This document shows, piece by piece, positions 17,587-26,575 of a DNA stretch of 64,000 bases. The position numbers and the translations under genes are program-made. The notes under the pieces are model-generated. The model did no database searches, was not told the DNA's origin, and saw only the letters and a list, made by a program, of their open reading frames with translations. Numbering within the stretch: the first letter of the stretch is position 1; each line of letters starts with the position of its first letter. Where the stretch lies: positions 62,001 to 126,000 of the forward strand of contig CANOEC010000004.1 of the NCBI GenBank assembly GCA_947564735.1, written 5' to 3'. Source of the DNA: an uncultured Lachnospiraceae bacterium (GTDB lineage: Bacteria > Bacillota > Clostridia > Lachnospirales > Lachnospiraceae).

Positions 17587-19182
17587 ATGCTGCATTTTGG
17601 AATGGATATGCCCTTTTTACTGATGTCCCTTTACGGAGGCATGATGATTCTGATTGTCTTTTTCCTGCGTGCCCTGTTCAAAAAGAAACTGCCAAAGTTT
17701 GTGTTTCCTCTGCTCTGGTGCGTTATCCTGATACGCCTGCTTGTTCCCTTTTCTTTCAGCAGTCCACTCACCATTAGGATATCCGGGGACTCCCCCTTTT
17801 CTGCTCTTTTGGACTATCTCTCCTCTTCCACGGAGACAATTCATGTCACTGAGACTGCAAAAGTTATGGAAGGCGCGGAGACAGCCTATGCAGAAACAGC
17901 AATAGAAGAGGTCGCAATACGCACTATGCCGGCTGTGGCTGACGCCAGCATAGCGGAAGACAATGAACCCCATACAGTCTCATATGACATTGCCGCATCC
18001 AAGTATCTGCCTTTTAGAAACAGACATGCCATGGCGCGTATGATCTATATGGTCGGCTTTGTACTGACGGCAGTTATTTTATTATGGCAAAGACACCGCT
18101 ATTTCCAAAAATTAAAAAATTCTCTTCTGGTGGAACATAATGGAACAATAAACGAACTGCTGCGCGAAATGGACATGGGACATACCTTGGTCTTTACCAA
18201 TGATGAGATTGCCTCTCCGTTAACCTGCGGCTTACTGTCCCCACGTATCTATCTGCCCACACGCATGAACTTTCAAGACAGGGAATTGATGCGTCACATC
18301 CTGCTGCATGAGACGATGCATATCAAACGCAAAGATAACTGGGTGAAAACATTCATGCTCGCCGCGTTAATCGTAAACTGGTTCAACCTGCTTGTCTGGG
18401 TTATGTCCAGATATCTTGCAACAGACCTTGAATCCGCCTGCGATGAAGCCGTCCTGCACCATTGCCGCGACGAAGAAGAACGAAAAAATTATGCGTTCCA
18501 TCTACTCACCATGGCAATCACCGGCAGGCGCGCCTCGCTGCTCTACAGCGCCTTTTCAAAAACCGAGGTGGAAAAAAGGATTCAGAGTATTTTACATTAT
18601 AAAAAAGCCTCCGTTTTTCTCCTTGCCATCGCTGTCTGCTTTATGACATGCAGCACCGTCGCCTTTGCCACCTGCGCGCAGGCGCCCTTTTCTCCCTACC
18701 TGACCAGCTCCTGTGCCAGCGACGCTTCCCGCTGGGGCGTGAAGGTTTCTACCACCCGCAGCCTTACGCTCGGAAAAGACGCGCCAAACCGGGCGGAAAA
18801 CATCGTTTTTACTATTCTGAAACAAAATACGGACAACGACCCTGTCCGCATGAACAAGGAACTGCTGTCCGCCCTTGCCAATGAATTTCATGTGGAGCCG
18901 GGCGCCTTTTGCACCGACTTCTTCCTCTGCCTGAGCGACGAAGAACTTGAAAAGGAATATGTATCGTGGGAACTGACGCAGAGCGAGGACGGTCTCTGGT
19001 ATTACGGGAAAGAACCAGTCCGCATCCTCGTAGACGAGATGGGTGGCCGCTTTTATTCCCAGTCGGAAGGAACGGTTGACATAACAGTTATCAGGGATCG
19101 TTTCGGATTTATTTCCGACATCCGAACACGGTACGAAAGCGAAGCCCTGTCTACTGGCAGAGTTTTGCCACAACCTGATTGA
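17587..19182 (+). CDS. M56 family membrane metallopeptidase (BlaR1/MecR1-like)
   Basis: 531-aa membrane sensor protease. Two hydrophobic helices (about 8-27 and 35-52), a loop, and a third helix (about 150-170) precede the M56 zinc site HETMH at residues 241-245; the distal Glu is probably in ESACDEAVLHH. Another helix follows near 340. The C-terminal about 150 residues are extracellular but lack the SxxK penicilloyl-binding motif of BlaR1, so the signal is probably not a beta-lactam. AAGGAGG stands nine bases before the ATG. Its last 32 bases overlap the 3' end of the opposing YqeY gene. Confidence 0.88.
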   Translation: MLHFGMDMPFLLMSLYGGMMILIVFFLRALFKKKLPKFVFPLLWCVILIRLLVPFSFSSPLTIRISGDSPFSALLDYLSSSTETIHVTETAKVMEGAETAYAETAIEEVAIRTMPAVADASIAEDNEPHTVSYDIAASKYLPFRNRHAMARMIYMVGFVLTAVILLWQRHRYFQKLKNSLLVEHNGTINELLREMDMGHTLVFTNDEIASPLTCGLLSPRIYLPTRMNFQDRELMRHILLHETMHIKRKDNWVKTFMLAALIVNWFNLLVWVMSRYLATDLESACDEAVLHHCRDEEERKNYAFHLLTMAITGRRASLLYSAFSKTEVEKRIQSILHYKKASVFLLAIAVCFMTCSTVAFATCAQAPFSPYLTSSCASDASRWGVKVSTTRSLTLGKDAPNRAENIVFTILKQNTDNDPVRMNKELLSALANEFHVEPGAFCTDFFLCLSDEELEKEYVSWELTQSEDGLWYYGKEPVRILVDEMGGRFYSQSEGTVDITVIRDRFGFISDIRTRYESEALSTGRVLPQPD

Positions 19183-19588
19183 TTACGCTTCCCTCTGCCT
19201 TGCCTTTCAGCTCCGGCATAACTGTCTTCATAACCAGACCTTTGTTTTTCTGCGCCAGCAAGTCGGCATATTTTTCCGTCAAAAATGCCTCTACTTCCTG
19301 CGCAGACATCATCTTCGGGGCATATTCCTGAAAAATATCATACCTAGCCTGATACTCCTGCCGTAAATCTTCGCGGGATGTCGGGCAGGTATCCAGCTGC
19401 TCCTTCACGGTCTTGATTTCTTTTAATATCACGCGGTCAACGATTTCCTCCGTGATATTGTCTCTTGTGCCTTCGTCAATCGCAACCTTCTTTGCCGCGG
19501 AAACCAACGCGGATATGGCATCCTTGCGCACTTTGTTCCGATCCTTCATGGCTGCTATCATGTCTTTTTGTAATTGTTCAAACTGCAT
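19151..19588 (-). CDS. GatB/YqeY domain protein
   Basis: 145-aa soluble protein, all helical, matching YqeY in full length (LQKDMIAAMKDRNKVRKDAI at the start and the tRNA-binding-like GLVMKTVMPELKGKAEGSVINQ at the end; quoted in parts). The domain resembles the C-terminal part of the GatB amidotransferase subunit that contacts tRNA, but the role of the free protein is not established. The gene ends 32 bp inside the opposing M56 gene, a tail-to-tail overlap. Confidence 0.9.
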   Translation of the reverse strand: MQFEQLQKDMIAAMKDRNKVRKDAISALVSAAKKVAIDEGTRDNITEEIVDRVILKEIKTVKEQLDTCPTSREDLRQEYQARYDIFQEYAPKMMSAQEVEAFLTEKYADLLAQKNKGLVMKTVMPELKGKAEGSVINQVVAKLCQ

Positions 19589-19693
19589 AAGCTTATCCTC
19601 TCTTTCTCAATCATCTTTTTCACAGATATACCACTTAAGAGCTGTAAATGCAAGTATGCTCTTTGAAATTTTTTTCACTTTATTCTTTTTACG

Positions 19694-20383
19694 CTACTGT
19701 AGTTGTCCATAATGCGCCGTAAACACTTTCTCATACCTGCCAAGTTCTTTCTTTATCTTAACAATAGACTCACGAGCCTGCCGGCGATTCATCGTATAAG
19801 GATGCACTTTGATTTCTCCACGGGATATCCTGCAGGCATCTCCGGTAAACAGATAGTTCCCATCCACCGCATACATCGCGGATCCTTTCGTATGTCCGGG
19901 CACATATAGGATACGCACACTGTGCCCGCCAAGATGCACCACTTCATTATCCGGCAGATATACGATTCTGTCCGCACCACACGTTTCCGGCAGTTTGTTT
20001 TTCTTCATTGGCTGTCTGTATGTGCTTCCGTCTATCATCTGCTTTTCCAGCTCACTCATATAAATCACCGCATTTGAAAATAGCGAAACGGCTGCCACAT
20101 GGTCATAATCCGTATGGGTCAGAAACACCCCTAAAACCTTCTTTGCATCAATCGAAAGTCTCTCCATCTGCAATTTTATCTCTCTGACATCAGAACCTGC
20201 ATCTATTACAATCCAATTTTCGCCAGACGGTATCAAAAACAGATTGTTGTTACGATTCTTAAGGGTTATGATATCTGTGCCTTCCACCTTGCCGCTGGCG
20301 AGCGGATGCATAAAACACATGGGTAAAATCTCCGCCAGCGCTATGATTACAACAAGAATGATGATCCCTGCAAAAATGTACAT
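19694..20383 (-). CDS. Metallo-beta-lactamase fold hydrolase, membrane anchored
   Basis: 229-aa protein with an N-terminal hydrophobic anchor (residues 2-22) and an MBL-fold domain. The metal motif reads HTDYDH, so the second His of HxHxDH is Asp. The later ligands are present: His in VPGHTKGSAMY, Asp in FTGDACR and His in TAHYGQ. The arrangement resembles glyoxalase II-like hydrolases. The substrate is unknown. GGAGGGG precedes the ATG. Confidence 0.85.
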   Translation of the reverse strand: MYIFAGIIILVVIIALAEILPMCFMHPLASGKVEGTDIITLKNRNNNLFLIPSGENWIVIDAGSDVREIKLQMERLSIDAKKVLGVFLTHTDYDHVAAVSLFSNAVIYMSELEKQMIDGSTYRQPMKKNKLPETCGADRIVYLPDNEVVHLGGHSVRILYVPGHTKGSAMYAVDGNYLFTGDACRISRGEIKVHPYTMNRRQARESIVKIKKELGRYEKVFTAHYGQLQ

Positions 20384-20430
20384 TTTCCCCTCCAGACATT
20401 CAGTTTGAAAATTCTTCTCTTTATTTTTAT

Positions 20431-22122
20431 CTAGTTATCCGCCAGTAGAACCTTACACCGTTTTTTATAGCAGGCAATCCCATATTTCAGAATCTTCTCT
20501 ATCCCGTCATCCAGAAGAATCGCTTCATACCGAGTATGTTCGACCTGCTTCAGTGCTTTCCTGCAGGCAGTATCCAAATCTCCATCGTGCGCATATTTTA
20601 TCTCAATGATAATCCCCATATCCCCGGTATCCGGTTCTGTAAGGATATCCGCATATCCTTCTCCCGCTTCATGGTTAGATGAAACTCCCCAGTGGTCTTT
20701 CACGCCCAGAATTCCCAAAAGAATTCCATGGTAAAAGTTTTCCTTCATGTCCTTTCTAACTGCTGTATCCCGGATGCTGATGGTTCTCCTTAAATATCCG
20801 GTGAAAATTCTCTCCACATCCTCTGCCTCTCCGTCTTTAAGAGCATCGCAGAAACGATTCAAGGTTTCCCCGTCTTTTTTGACAGTCTCTTTAAAAAATT
20901 CCATAATCTGCGTCTCATAAATATCCCGGATTTCCAGATTGGGAATTGCCAGCATCATCTTCCGCCCATCTTCTTTTCCTCTCTGTGTGAGGTATCCGGT
21001 TGTAAAAAGCAGACTCCAGATATTGTCAACGGTTTGATACATTTCTGGATAGGTAAGTTCCTGATGAATCTCCTTTGTAACGGTTTCTCCTGCCACCAGA
21101 AGTTCCAGTTCCCGTTTTATTGTAGAATCCTCCGATTTCCGGATAAAATGTCCTACCGCATCATTGCTGCTGGTGTTAATCCAGTAATTTTCCGGCTGTG
21201 CCTTCCTGTCATCCAGAAGAGCATCACAGTAATTCAAGACATCCCACGGGCAATATACGTCTACATTCCCAAAACGGTATCCATCATACCATTTTTTTGC
21301 CATATCATAATTATCCGGATATCCATAACACTCTAAAAGAGTTTTTACTTCTTGGTCTGTAAATCCAAAATATTCATCAAACCGCACATCTGTAATGGAA
21401 CGGACTTTTAAATTATTAAGTCCTGTAAAGATACTTTCCTTTGAAATCTGAAGACACCCTGTCAGGACTGCTAATTTTAGGCTGCTGTTTGTTTTGAGCG
21501 CCTCTCCAAGCAGACCCCGGATTAGGGAAATCATCTGTTCATAGTATCCATTCGCATGGGCTTTTGCCAGTGGAACATCATATTCATCAATCAGCAGAAT
21601 CACTTTTGTTCCATGATGTTTCTCCAACAATTCCGATAAAACTCTCAGGCTGTTACAAAAAACTGCCTCCGACATATGATCATCCAAAAGTTTCCTGTAT
21701 TCTGCTTTATCCTGCTCACTTAAAACTTCACTCTCCATAAGGTACTGTACTTTCAAAGGAACTCTTTTTATAATCTGGACTGCCATTTGAAACGCCATAT
21801 CATAATTCCGTGCCTCGATTCCCTTTAAGGAAATAGATACAACCGGATATTTCCCCATATGTTCTTTACAAAGGGCAGTTTCTTTTGAAATTTTCAATCC
21901 ATCGAAAATGCTTTTATCACCATTCAGTGAGAAAAAATGCTCCAACATGCTCATATTCAGCGTTTTCCCAAATCTTCTGGGACGAGTAAACAGATTCACC
22001 GCTCCCCAATTATGAAGCAGTTCAACAATAAGCCCCGTTTTATCTATATAGTAAAAATTCTCTTTCCTGAGCTCTTCAAAATTTTCAATCCCAATCGGAA
22101 GTTTCTTTCTTCGCATCTCCAT
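20431..22122 (-). CDS. AAA-ATPase-like / PD-(D/E)XK nuclease protein (DUF1703)
   Basis: 563-aa protein of the family that pairs an AAA-ATPase_like domain (PF09820) with a C-terminal PDDEXK_9 nuclease domain (PF08011). The N-terminus has the family start KLPIGIENFEELR, the atypical P-loop RPRRFGKT (about residue 46) and a Walker B LLIDEYDVPLAKAHA. The C-terminal nuclease motif is visible as YADILTE...GIIIEIKYA (Asp, then Glu-x-Lys). These proteins are abundant and often multi-copy in gut Clostridia and Bacteroidetes; their role is not established, with mobile-element or defence functions suggested. It is more AT-rich than its neighbours. It stands alone. Confidence 0.88.
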   Translation of the reverse strand: MEMRRKKLPIGIENFEELRKENFYYIDKTGLIVELLHNWGAVNLFTRPRRFGKTLNMSMLEHFFSLNGDKSIFDGLKISKETALCKEHMGKYPVVSISLKGIEARNYDMAFQMAVQIIKRVPLKVQYLMESEVLSEQDKAEYRKLLDDHMSEAVFCNSLRVLSELLEKHHGTKVILLIDEYDVPLAKAHANGYYEQMISLIRGLLGEALKTNSSLKLAVLTGCLQISKESIFTGLNNLKVRSITDVRFDEYFGFTDQEVKTLLECYGYPDNYDMAKKWYDGYRFGNVDVYCPWDVLNYCDALLDDRKAQPENYWINTSSNDAVGHFIRKSEDSTIKRELELLVAGETVTKEIHQELTYPEMYQTVDNIWSLLFTTGYLTQRGKEDGRKMMLAIPNLEIRDIYETQIMEFFKETVKKDGETLNRFCDALKDGEAEDVERIFTGYLRRTISIRDTAVRKDMKENFYHGILLGILGVKDHWGVSSNHEAGEGYADILTEPDTGDMGIIIEIKYAHDGDLDTACRKALKQVEHTRYEAILLDDGIEKILKYGIACYKKRCKVLLADN

Positions 22123-22266
22123 CTCTTTCTACGCCCCTTCCATTATCTTTCAGCAGTTTTCTGCCTTAGATTATGAAATACATTATAGCAATTATGCAGT
22201 CGCATTTCCATAAAAATCTTCTGTTATCCGACTCTGAAAGGGGAATCCTGCTTATCACCTGCAGGC

Positions 22267-23424
22267 TCATATCGAAAACATAATATACAGATATCCATCT
22301 TCAAATTTTGCCCCCTCTACCTCACAGTCCGCAAACTCCGGCGGTACCGGGAACCTGCGTTTTTCGTTCCGCACTCCCACCACCAGTTCACGCTGCTCCT
22401 GTTCCAGACACAATTCCTCTTTATCTGCAAAGGGCAGATAAATTTTGAGGGTTCTATCTTCTTGATTCACCTCATAAATCTCTTCTGTAAACAAAACCCC
22501 ATCCGGATCACACTGCGCAAAAATCTGCTCTCCCAGCCTGCGCAATACATCCAATGTGCGAATTTCACTCTGCTGCAATTCCACATAAAAACACGGCACT
22601 TCACTAAAGCTTCTGGCAATTTCCTGCAAGGCTTCCTCCTGTGCCTGCACCCATTTATTGAAGTATCCTTCCATTGCCCTTGCCGGATAAACATGGTTGA
22701 CAATCACTGCGTCCACATTGTAATGATATAAATACAGACAGGTAAAGTTGCGCTTCGCCTCACTGATAACGATTTTCTCCGGCGTGGTGACGACCCGCAG
22801 GCTCACAATCTGCCTGTTAAGCAGCAACCTCTGCAGCCGCTTCATCTTATCCATTAAATATTCAATATCGTCAAATACACTGTCTTTCGGCATGGGAAGC
22901 TTCATAGCGCTCTCCACTGCCTTTCCTATCGTCTTGACGCCAATTTTCTCAATCGGCAGAATCTTTTCTATGAAACCGGACAATTGTTCCGGATATTTGA
23001 GCAGCGACAAGGTCTCTCCTGTGGGCGCACAGTCCACGATAATCGTATCATAGGCGCCGCTCTCGTACACATCCAGAATCTTAAACATGGAAAACAACTC
23101 TTCCAAGCCCGGAAACACTAACAGCTCCTCCACTTCAATGCCATCTCCTCCCTTCAGTGTCAGAAGCTGTTTAAAGTAATCCTTAAGATTGCCCCAGCTT
23201 TTCTCACTCTCATAAACCGTATCGACCTCCAGCGCATACAGGCGCTCCGTAACCCTCGTCTCCTCTTTTCCGATTTTCATGTCAAAGGAATCTCCCAGAC
23301 TGTGCGCCTGATCCGTGCTCATAATGAGCACCCGCTTACCGCTCCCCGCTATTTTACATGCCGTCGCCGCCGCCATGCTTGTCTTGCCGACACCGCCTTT
23401 TCCCGTGTAAATGATAATTCTCAT
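22267..23424 (-). CDS. ArsA/GET3-family ATPase with C-terminal Hsp20-like domain (copy 1)
   Basis: 385-aa SIMIBI-class ATPase. The deviant Walker A GKGGVGKT is at residues 8-15, followed by the A-loop STDQAHSLGD and switch II DCAPTGETLSLL; Get3 has His where this has Glu. The last 75 residues form the small all-beta ArsA_HSP20 domain (LKIYLPFADKEE ... VEGAKFEDGYLYIMF). No CxxC zinc pair and no arsenic-binding Cys cluster is seen, so arsenite export is unlikely. The ATG at 23424 has CGGAG upstream. It is the last gene of the MarR-ArsA-small protein-ArsA group. A role in delivering membrane or client proteins is inference. Confidence 0.88.
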   Translation of the reverse strand: MRIIIYTGKGGVGKTSMAAATACKIAGSGKRVLIMSTDQAHSLGDSFDMKIGKEETRVTERLYALEVDTVYESEKSWGNLKDYFKQLLTLKGGDGIEVEELLVFPGLEELFSMFKILDVYESGAYDTIIVDCAPTGETLSLLKYPEQLSGFIEKILPIEKIGVKTIGKAVESAMKLPMPKDSVFDDIEYLMDKMKRLQRLLLNRQIVSLRVVTTPEKIVISEAKRNFTCLYLYHYNVDAVIVNHVYPARAMEGYFNKWVQAQEEALQEIARSFSEVPCFYVELQQSEIRTLDVLRRLGEQIFAQCDPDGVLFTEEIYEVNQEDRTLKIYLPFADKEELCLEQEQRELVVGVRNEKRRFPVPPEFADCEVEGAKFEDGYLYIMFSI

Positions 23425-23538
23425 GATAAACTCCGTTTCTGCGCCGCTTATGCGCATAAAAATATTGAGATTCGGGACGCAAAAGATGCGCTACCCCTTT
23501 GTCCAACGCACCCTTTGACGCTTGAATCATCCTATTGA

Positions 23539-23805
23539 TTATGTAATGTCGATTTTTCTCATACCCTTCTGCCTGCCGGTATTCTGCGCCCGACCGGCTG
23601 CATGGTCACTCCCATTGTTTTCACTTGTATCCTTCCTGCGCTTCTCATTTTGTACACACGCCTTCAAAAACTCCGCAGACATCATTTTCAATTCTTTCTC
23701 AATCACTTCCAAGTGACCGCTCATCTCTTCCGGAAACAGCGCGTAAAATGCTTTCTTCTGATATTCCTTCGCTGTCATGAGCCGCTCTAATAGTTCTGTA
23801 TTCAT
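23539..23805 (-). CDS. Small protein between two ArsA ATPases, function unknown
   Basis: 88-aa soluble protein that I do not recognise. Residues 1-50 are an amphipathic helical region (LLERLMTAKEYQKKAFYALF, then HLEVIEKELKMMSAEFLKAC); the rest is basic, polar and probably disordered (NEKRRKDTSENNG onward). The ATG at 23805 has GGGGAGG six bases before it, the best ribosome site in the area. It lies 70 bp after ArsA copy 2 and 114 bp before copy 1, on the same strand, so it is probably a dedicated partner or substrate of these ATPases. That link rests on position only. Confidence 0.7.
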   Translation of the reverse strand: MNTELLERLMTAKEYQKKAFYALFPEEMSGHLEVIEKELKMMSAEFLKACVQNEKRRKDTSENNGSDHAAGRAQNTGRQKGMRKIDIT

Positions 23806-23875
23806 TCTCTGCCTCCCCGTATGACTGTTCTTTTTTTCATCTGATACCGCTGCCGTCCAAACCTGTAATGCCGCT

Positions 23876-25090
23876 TTATGGAACAAAGTGGATATGTAAT
23901 TTTTCCTCCTCATATTTCGCTCCTGCGACCGTGTAGCTGCGCAGAATATTCGGCAACGGAATGTTGCGTTTGAAATTACCGACCTTTACAATCAAATCCG
24001 CGGCAGACTGATAAAGGTCGATATCCTCTTTGTCTACGCCCGGAAGATACATTTCCAGCATATAGCCGTCCTGTGTCTGTATGAATGTTTCCCGCTCCAT
24101 AACTGCCCCGCTTACAAACACATCCGTGCAGGCAAGCACATCGTCCACAATCCGCTGTATCGCACGCACTCCCTTTAGTTCCTCGTCATACCAAGGGATC
24201 TCGTAAACAGGCAGCGCCGCAAAACATTCTTTTATCTGTGCAATATATTCCTGCTGGATTTCCAGCCACTGGGCAAAAAACGCATTGCCAATCCCCGGCG
24301 GCAGAATACGGTTAATATAAACTGCGTCCGTATTGAAATGATAGAGATTCAGATACATATAATTTCTTTTTGTCTCTTCCACCACCATCTTCTCCGGTGT
24401 GGTTACAATCCTTACGCATGTAATGTCCCTGTCTTTCAACAATTCCTCCAGTTCTGCCAGCTTTAAGTACATTTTCTCTATATCGTTCATGGCGTGCTTA
24501 TTGGGCATCTCTACCTTAAGAACCGCTTTCGTTATGGGTGCGAGCACCCTCACGCCAACTTTTCCAATCGGAAAAATTTTCTCCATATACCATGAGAGCA
24601 GTTCCGGAAACTTCAACAAAGACAAGGTTTCTCCCGTGGGTGCACAATCTACCATCAATCTGTCATACTTTTTACTGTGGTAGACATCCAAAATTTTTAA
24701 CAGCGAAAAAAGCTCTTCCATCCCCGGCATCATTCCCAATTCCAGTAAGCCGTTCGATTCCGTTTTACCTGTGCCTTTTTTCTCAGCCTGTGCCTGCGCC
24801 GACTTGTGCACCACATTCTCCGACAGCAGTTTCCCCAAATATTCCATGATAAACGAAAACTCATTGCGCATCACATACTCCGGGTCAATTTCATAAATGT
24901 CCAGATTTGGCAGTACATTTTCCGGTTCCCTGCCAAGCTTTCTTACGAAAATGTCCCCCAGATTGTGCGCCATGTCCGTACTCATGAGCAACGTCCGCTT
25001 CCCCTCCTGTGCGCTCTTGATTGCATGGGCAGCCGCGACGCTGCTCTTGCCGACGCCTCCTTTTCCCGTAAAAATATAAATCTTCTGCAT
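23876..25090 (-). CDS. ArsA/GET3-family ATPase with C-terminal Hsp20-like domain (copy 2)
   Basis: 404-aa paralogue of the ATPase at 22267-23424. Motifs in order: GKGGVGKS (residues 8-15), STDMAHNLGD, DCAPTGETLSLLKFPE and TTPEKMVVEETKRN. It has an insertion at about 95-112 (AQAEKKGTGKTESNG) absent from copy 1. The C-terminal about 75 residues are again ArsA_HSP20-like (LEMYLPGVDKEDIDLYQSA, VKVGNFKRNIPLP). Most bacterial ArsA or Get3 proteins are homodimers or tandem fusions; two separate non-identical genes suggest a heterodimer. It is the first structural gene after the MarR regulator, with an operator-like inverted repeat in between. Confidence 0.9.
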   Translation of the reverse strand: MQKIYIFTGKGGVGKSSVAAAHAIKSAQEGKRTLLMSTDMAHNLGDIFVRKLGREPENVLPNLDIYEIDPEYVMRNEFSFIMEYLGKLLSENVVHKSAQAQAEKKGTGKTESNGLLELGMMPGMEELFSLLKILDVYHSKKYDRLMVDCAPTGETLSLLKFPELLSWYMEKIFPIGKVGVRVLAPITKAVLKVEMPNKHAMNDIEKMYLKLAELEELLKDRDITCVRIVTTPEKMVVEETKRNYMYLNLYHFNTDAVYINRILPPGIGNAFFAQWLEIQQEYIAQIKECFAALPVYEIPWYDEELKGVRAIQRIVDDVLACTDVFVSGAVMERETFIQTQDGYMLEMYLPGVDKEDIDLYQSAADLIVKVGNFKRNIPLPNILRSYTVAGAKYEEEKLHIHFVP

Positions 25091-25116
25091 GATACCCTCC
25101 TTTTATTCTCCTCTCG

Positions 25117-25139
25117 AATAGTTCCTTACTCGAAGTATT
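25117..25139 (-). promoter_or_regulatory. Inverted-repeat operator before the ArsA genes
   Basis: AATAGTTC, seven bases, GAAGTATT (7 of 8 positions symmetrical). The same 23-bp element occurs upstream of the MarR gene at 25751-25773 with the same spacing. It lies 27-49 bp before the ArsA start codon. Confidence 0.6.
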
Positions 25140-25202
25140 TGTGCTTTTATATGGCATCTACTGCTACTGCTCTCACAGATAGATGCCCTTTGCTTGCCTT
25201 GT

Positions 25203-25700
25203 TTACTCAATTTCAATCTTTCTGACTTTTTTAGGCGCTGTCTCCTTCTGCTTCTCCTGCCGCAGCACTCCTAAAACCTTTTCCGTCATCTTGTAAAGCA
25301 GCTCCATCTCCTCTTTTGTCAGAGAACCAACGACCTGCATTCCATAGCGGAACATTTCGTTCACCAGCGCTTCAAACTGCGTCATGCCTTTTTCATCGAA
25401 ACGAATGTGCACCACCCGTTTATCCTCCTCAGAACGCATGCGCATGACAAACCCGTTCTTCTCCATGCGGCTGATAATCCCGGTCGCCGTGTTGAGCGGC
25501 ACATGGATATAATCGGCAATCTCCGTCATGTTCACTTCTTCCTTCCGATACAGCAGCCAGAAAATAAGCACTTCGTTCTTGGAACAGTTCAGAAAAACAT
25601 TCTCCCATAGGTCAGAGGAAATCAGTTCTTTTACTTCCTCTATATAATCTATGATAAATTGGGACAGTTCCTCTGGAACTCCTAGATTTCTAAAGTTCAT
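25203..25700 (-). CDS. MarR family transcriptional regulator
   Basis: 165-aa winged-helix regulator. The helix-turn-helix reads EVNMTEIADYIHVPLNTATGI, continuing to the recognition helix end ISRMEKNGFV; the wing has RSEEDKRVVHIRFDEKG, the classic MarR DxRxxxxxLT-like region. Termini form the dimer helices, and a basic tail (KKVRKIEIE) is added. It is the first gene of the ArsA group. The same inverted repeat lies before this gene and before the ArsA genes, so it probably represses itself and the ATPases. The ligand is unknown. Confidence 0.9.
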   Translation of the reverse strand: MNFRNLGVPEELSQFIIDYIEEVKELISSDLWENVFLNCSKNEVLIFWLLYRKEEVNMTEIADYIHVPLNTATGIISRMEKNGFVMRMRSEEDKRVVHIRFDEKGMTQFEALVNEMFRYGMQVVGSLTKEEMELLYKMTEKVLGVLRQEKQKETAPKKVRKIEIE

Positions 25701-25750
25701 GGCGGCTCCTGTTTCATGGTTTCGGCGTATTATATTATCCTGTCACATAT

Positions 25751-25773
25751 AATAGTTCGTGTCTCGAAGTAAT
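25751..25773 (-). promoter_or_regulatory. Inverted-repeat operator before the MarR gene
   Basis: AATAGTTC, seven bases, GAAGTAAT. It matches the element at 25117-25139 at most positions, including CTCGAAGTA. It lies about 50-75 bp before the MarR start, where a promoter would be. Confidence 0.6.
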
Positions 25774-25895
25774 TTTATTTTAGTGCACATGGGCAGTGTT
25801 GTCAATAGGAATCTTGGATTCCGTAAGAAGCTCCTTTAGAAGCGCATCGGCTGCATTTAGATATTCCACAATCCATCCCTTGTTGTCCCCTGCCC

Positions 25896-26477
25896 CTACC
25901 GCAGAAAATATCCCATATTGATGCGCACTTCTTTCCTCTCCATATCCCTGTTAGAATAGCAGCATGTATCGAAGCCGATTGGTTCAAATCCTTCCTTCTG
26001 ATAAAAAGCGATGGCGTTCACATTGCAGGACTGCGTCTCCAGAATGATTGCCCGCCGCTGTTGTAAAAGCGCCTGCTCTTTTGCAATTGACATAAGGGCG
26101 TGCCCGACCCCCTGTCTTCTGATTGTTTCATGCACCCACAACTCTGTAACCATCAGACGGTTACTCCACTCTTCCGGGCATGTCTCAATGCAGGCACGCA
26201 ATTTCTGTTTACCCTCGCATTCTTCAACAATCCCCCATGCATTCGCCTTTTCCCAATGCTCCTGATACAATCTATCCGGGAAATCATATTCTTCCGGCGT
26301 ATGCGTCACCGGCGTCTCAAACCTTTTCTTATAAATTGCAATCTCATATGCAATGTCACCTCCGTCAGATATCTTTCGCATATCCACATCATAATATTCT
26401 TCCGTTGTATATCCTATTGGGACAACCGTCCCCTTCCACTGTTCTCTCGGAAGCGGAATAATCTTATCTTTCATCAT
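25896..26477 (-). CDS. GNAT family N-acetyltransferase
   Basis: 193-aa acetyl-CoA dependent acyltransferase. The GNAT core is visible at residues about 105-185: strand ELWVHETIRRQGVGHALM, which includes the acetyl-CoA loop RRQGVG, then ILETQSCNVNAIAFYQKEGF, the usual helix-strand end with Asn and Tyr. The N-terminal 60 residues are not typical of any GNAT I can name. The layout has some similarity to antibiotic-modifying acetyltransferases of the streptothricin type, but the substrate cannot be assigned. AAAGGA precedes the first ATG by nine bases. Confidence 0.85.
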   Translation of the reverse strand: MMKDKIIPLPREQWKGTVVPIGYTTEEYYDVDMRKISDGGDIAYEIAIYKKRFETPVTHTPEEYDFPDRLYQEHWEKANAWGIVEECEGKQKLRACIETCPEEWSNRLMVTELWVHETIRRQGVGHALMSIAKEQALLQQRRAIILETQSCNVNAIAFYQKEGFEPIGFDTCCYSNRDMERKEVRINMGYFLR

Positions 26478-26575
26478 CGTTTTACATCCTTTATAAATTC
26501 ATACAGCATCGCGGCATAGGGAGGTTCTCATTATCTGCCTGCTACAGCCAGACCTGCCCTGCGATTATGAAGCCT

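Noticed and set aside
22267-25090. Arsenite efflux operon.
   Set aside because: No arsB, arsD or ArsR gene, and the metalloid-binding Cys residues are missing in both ATPases.
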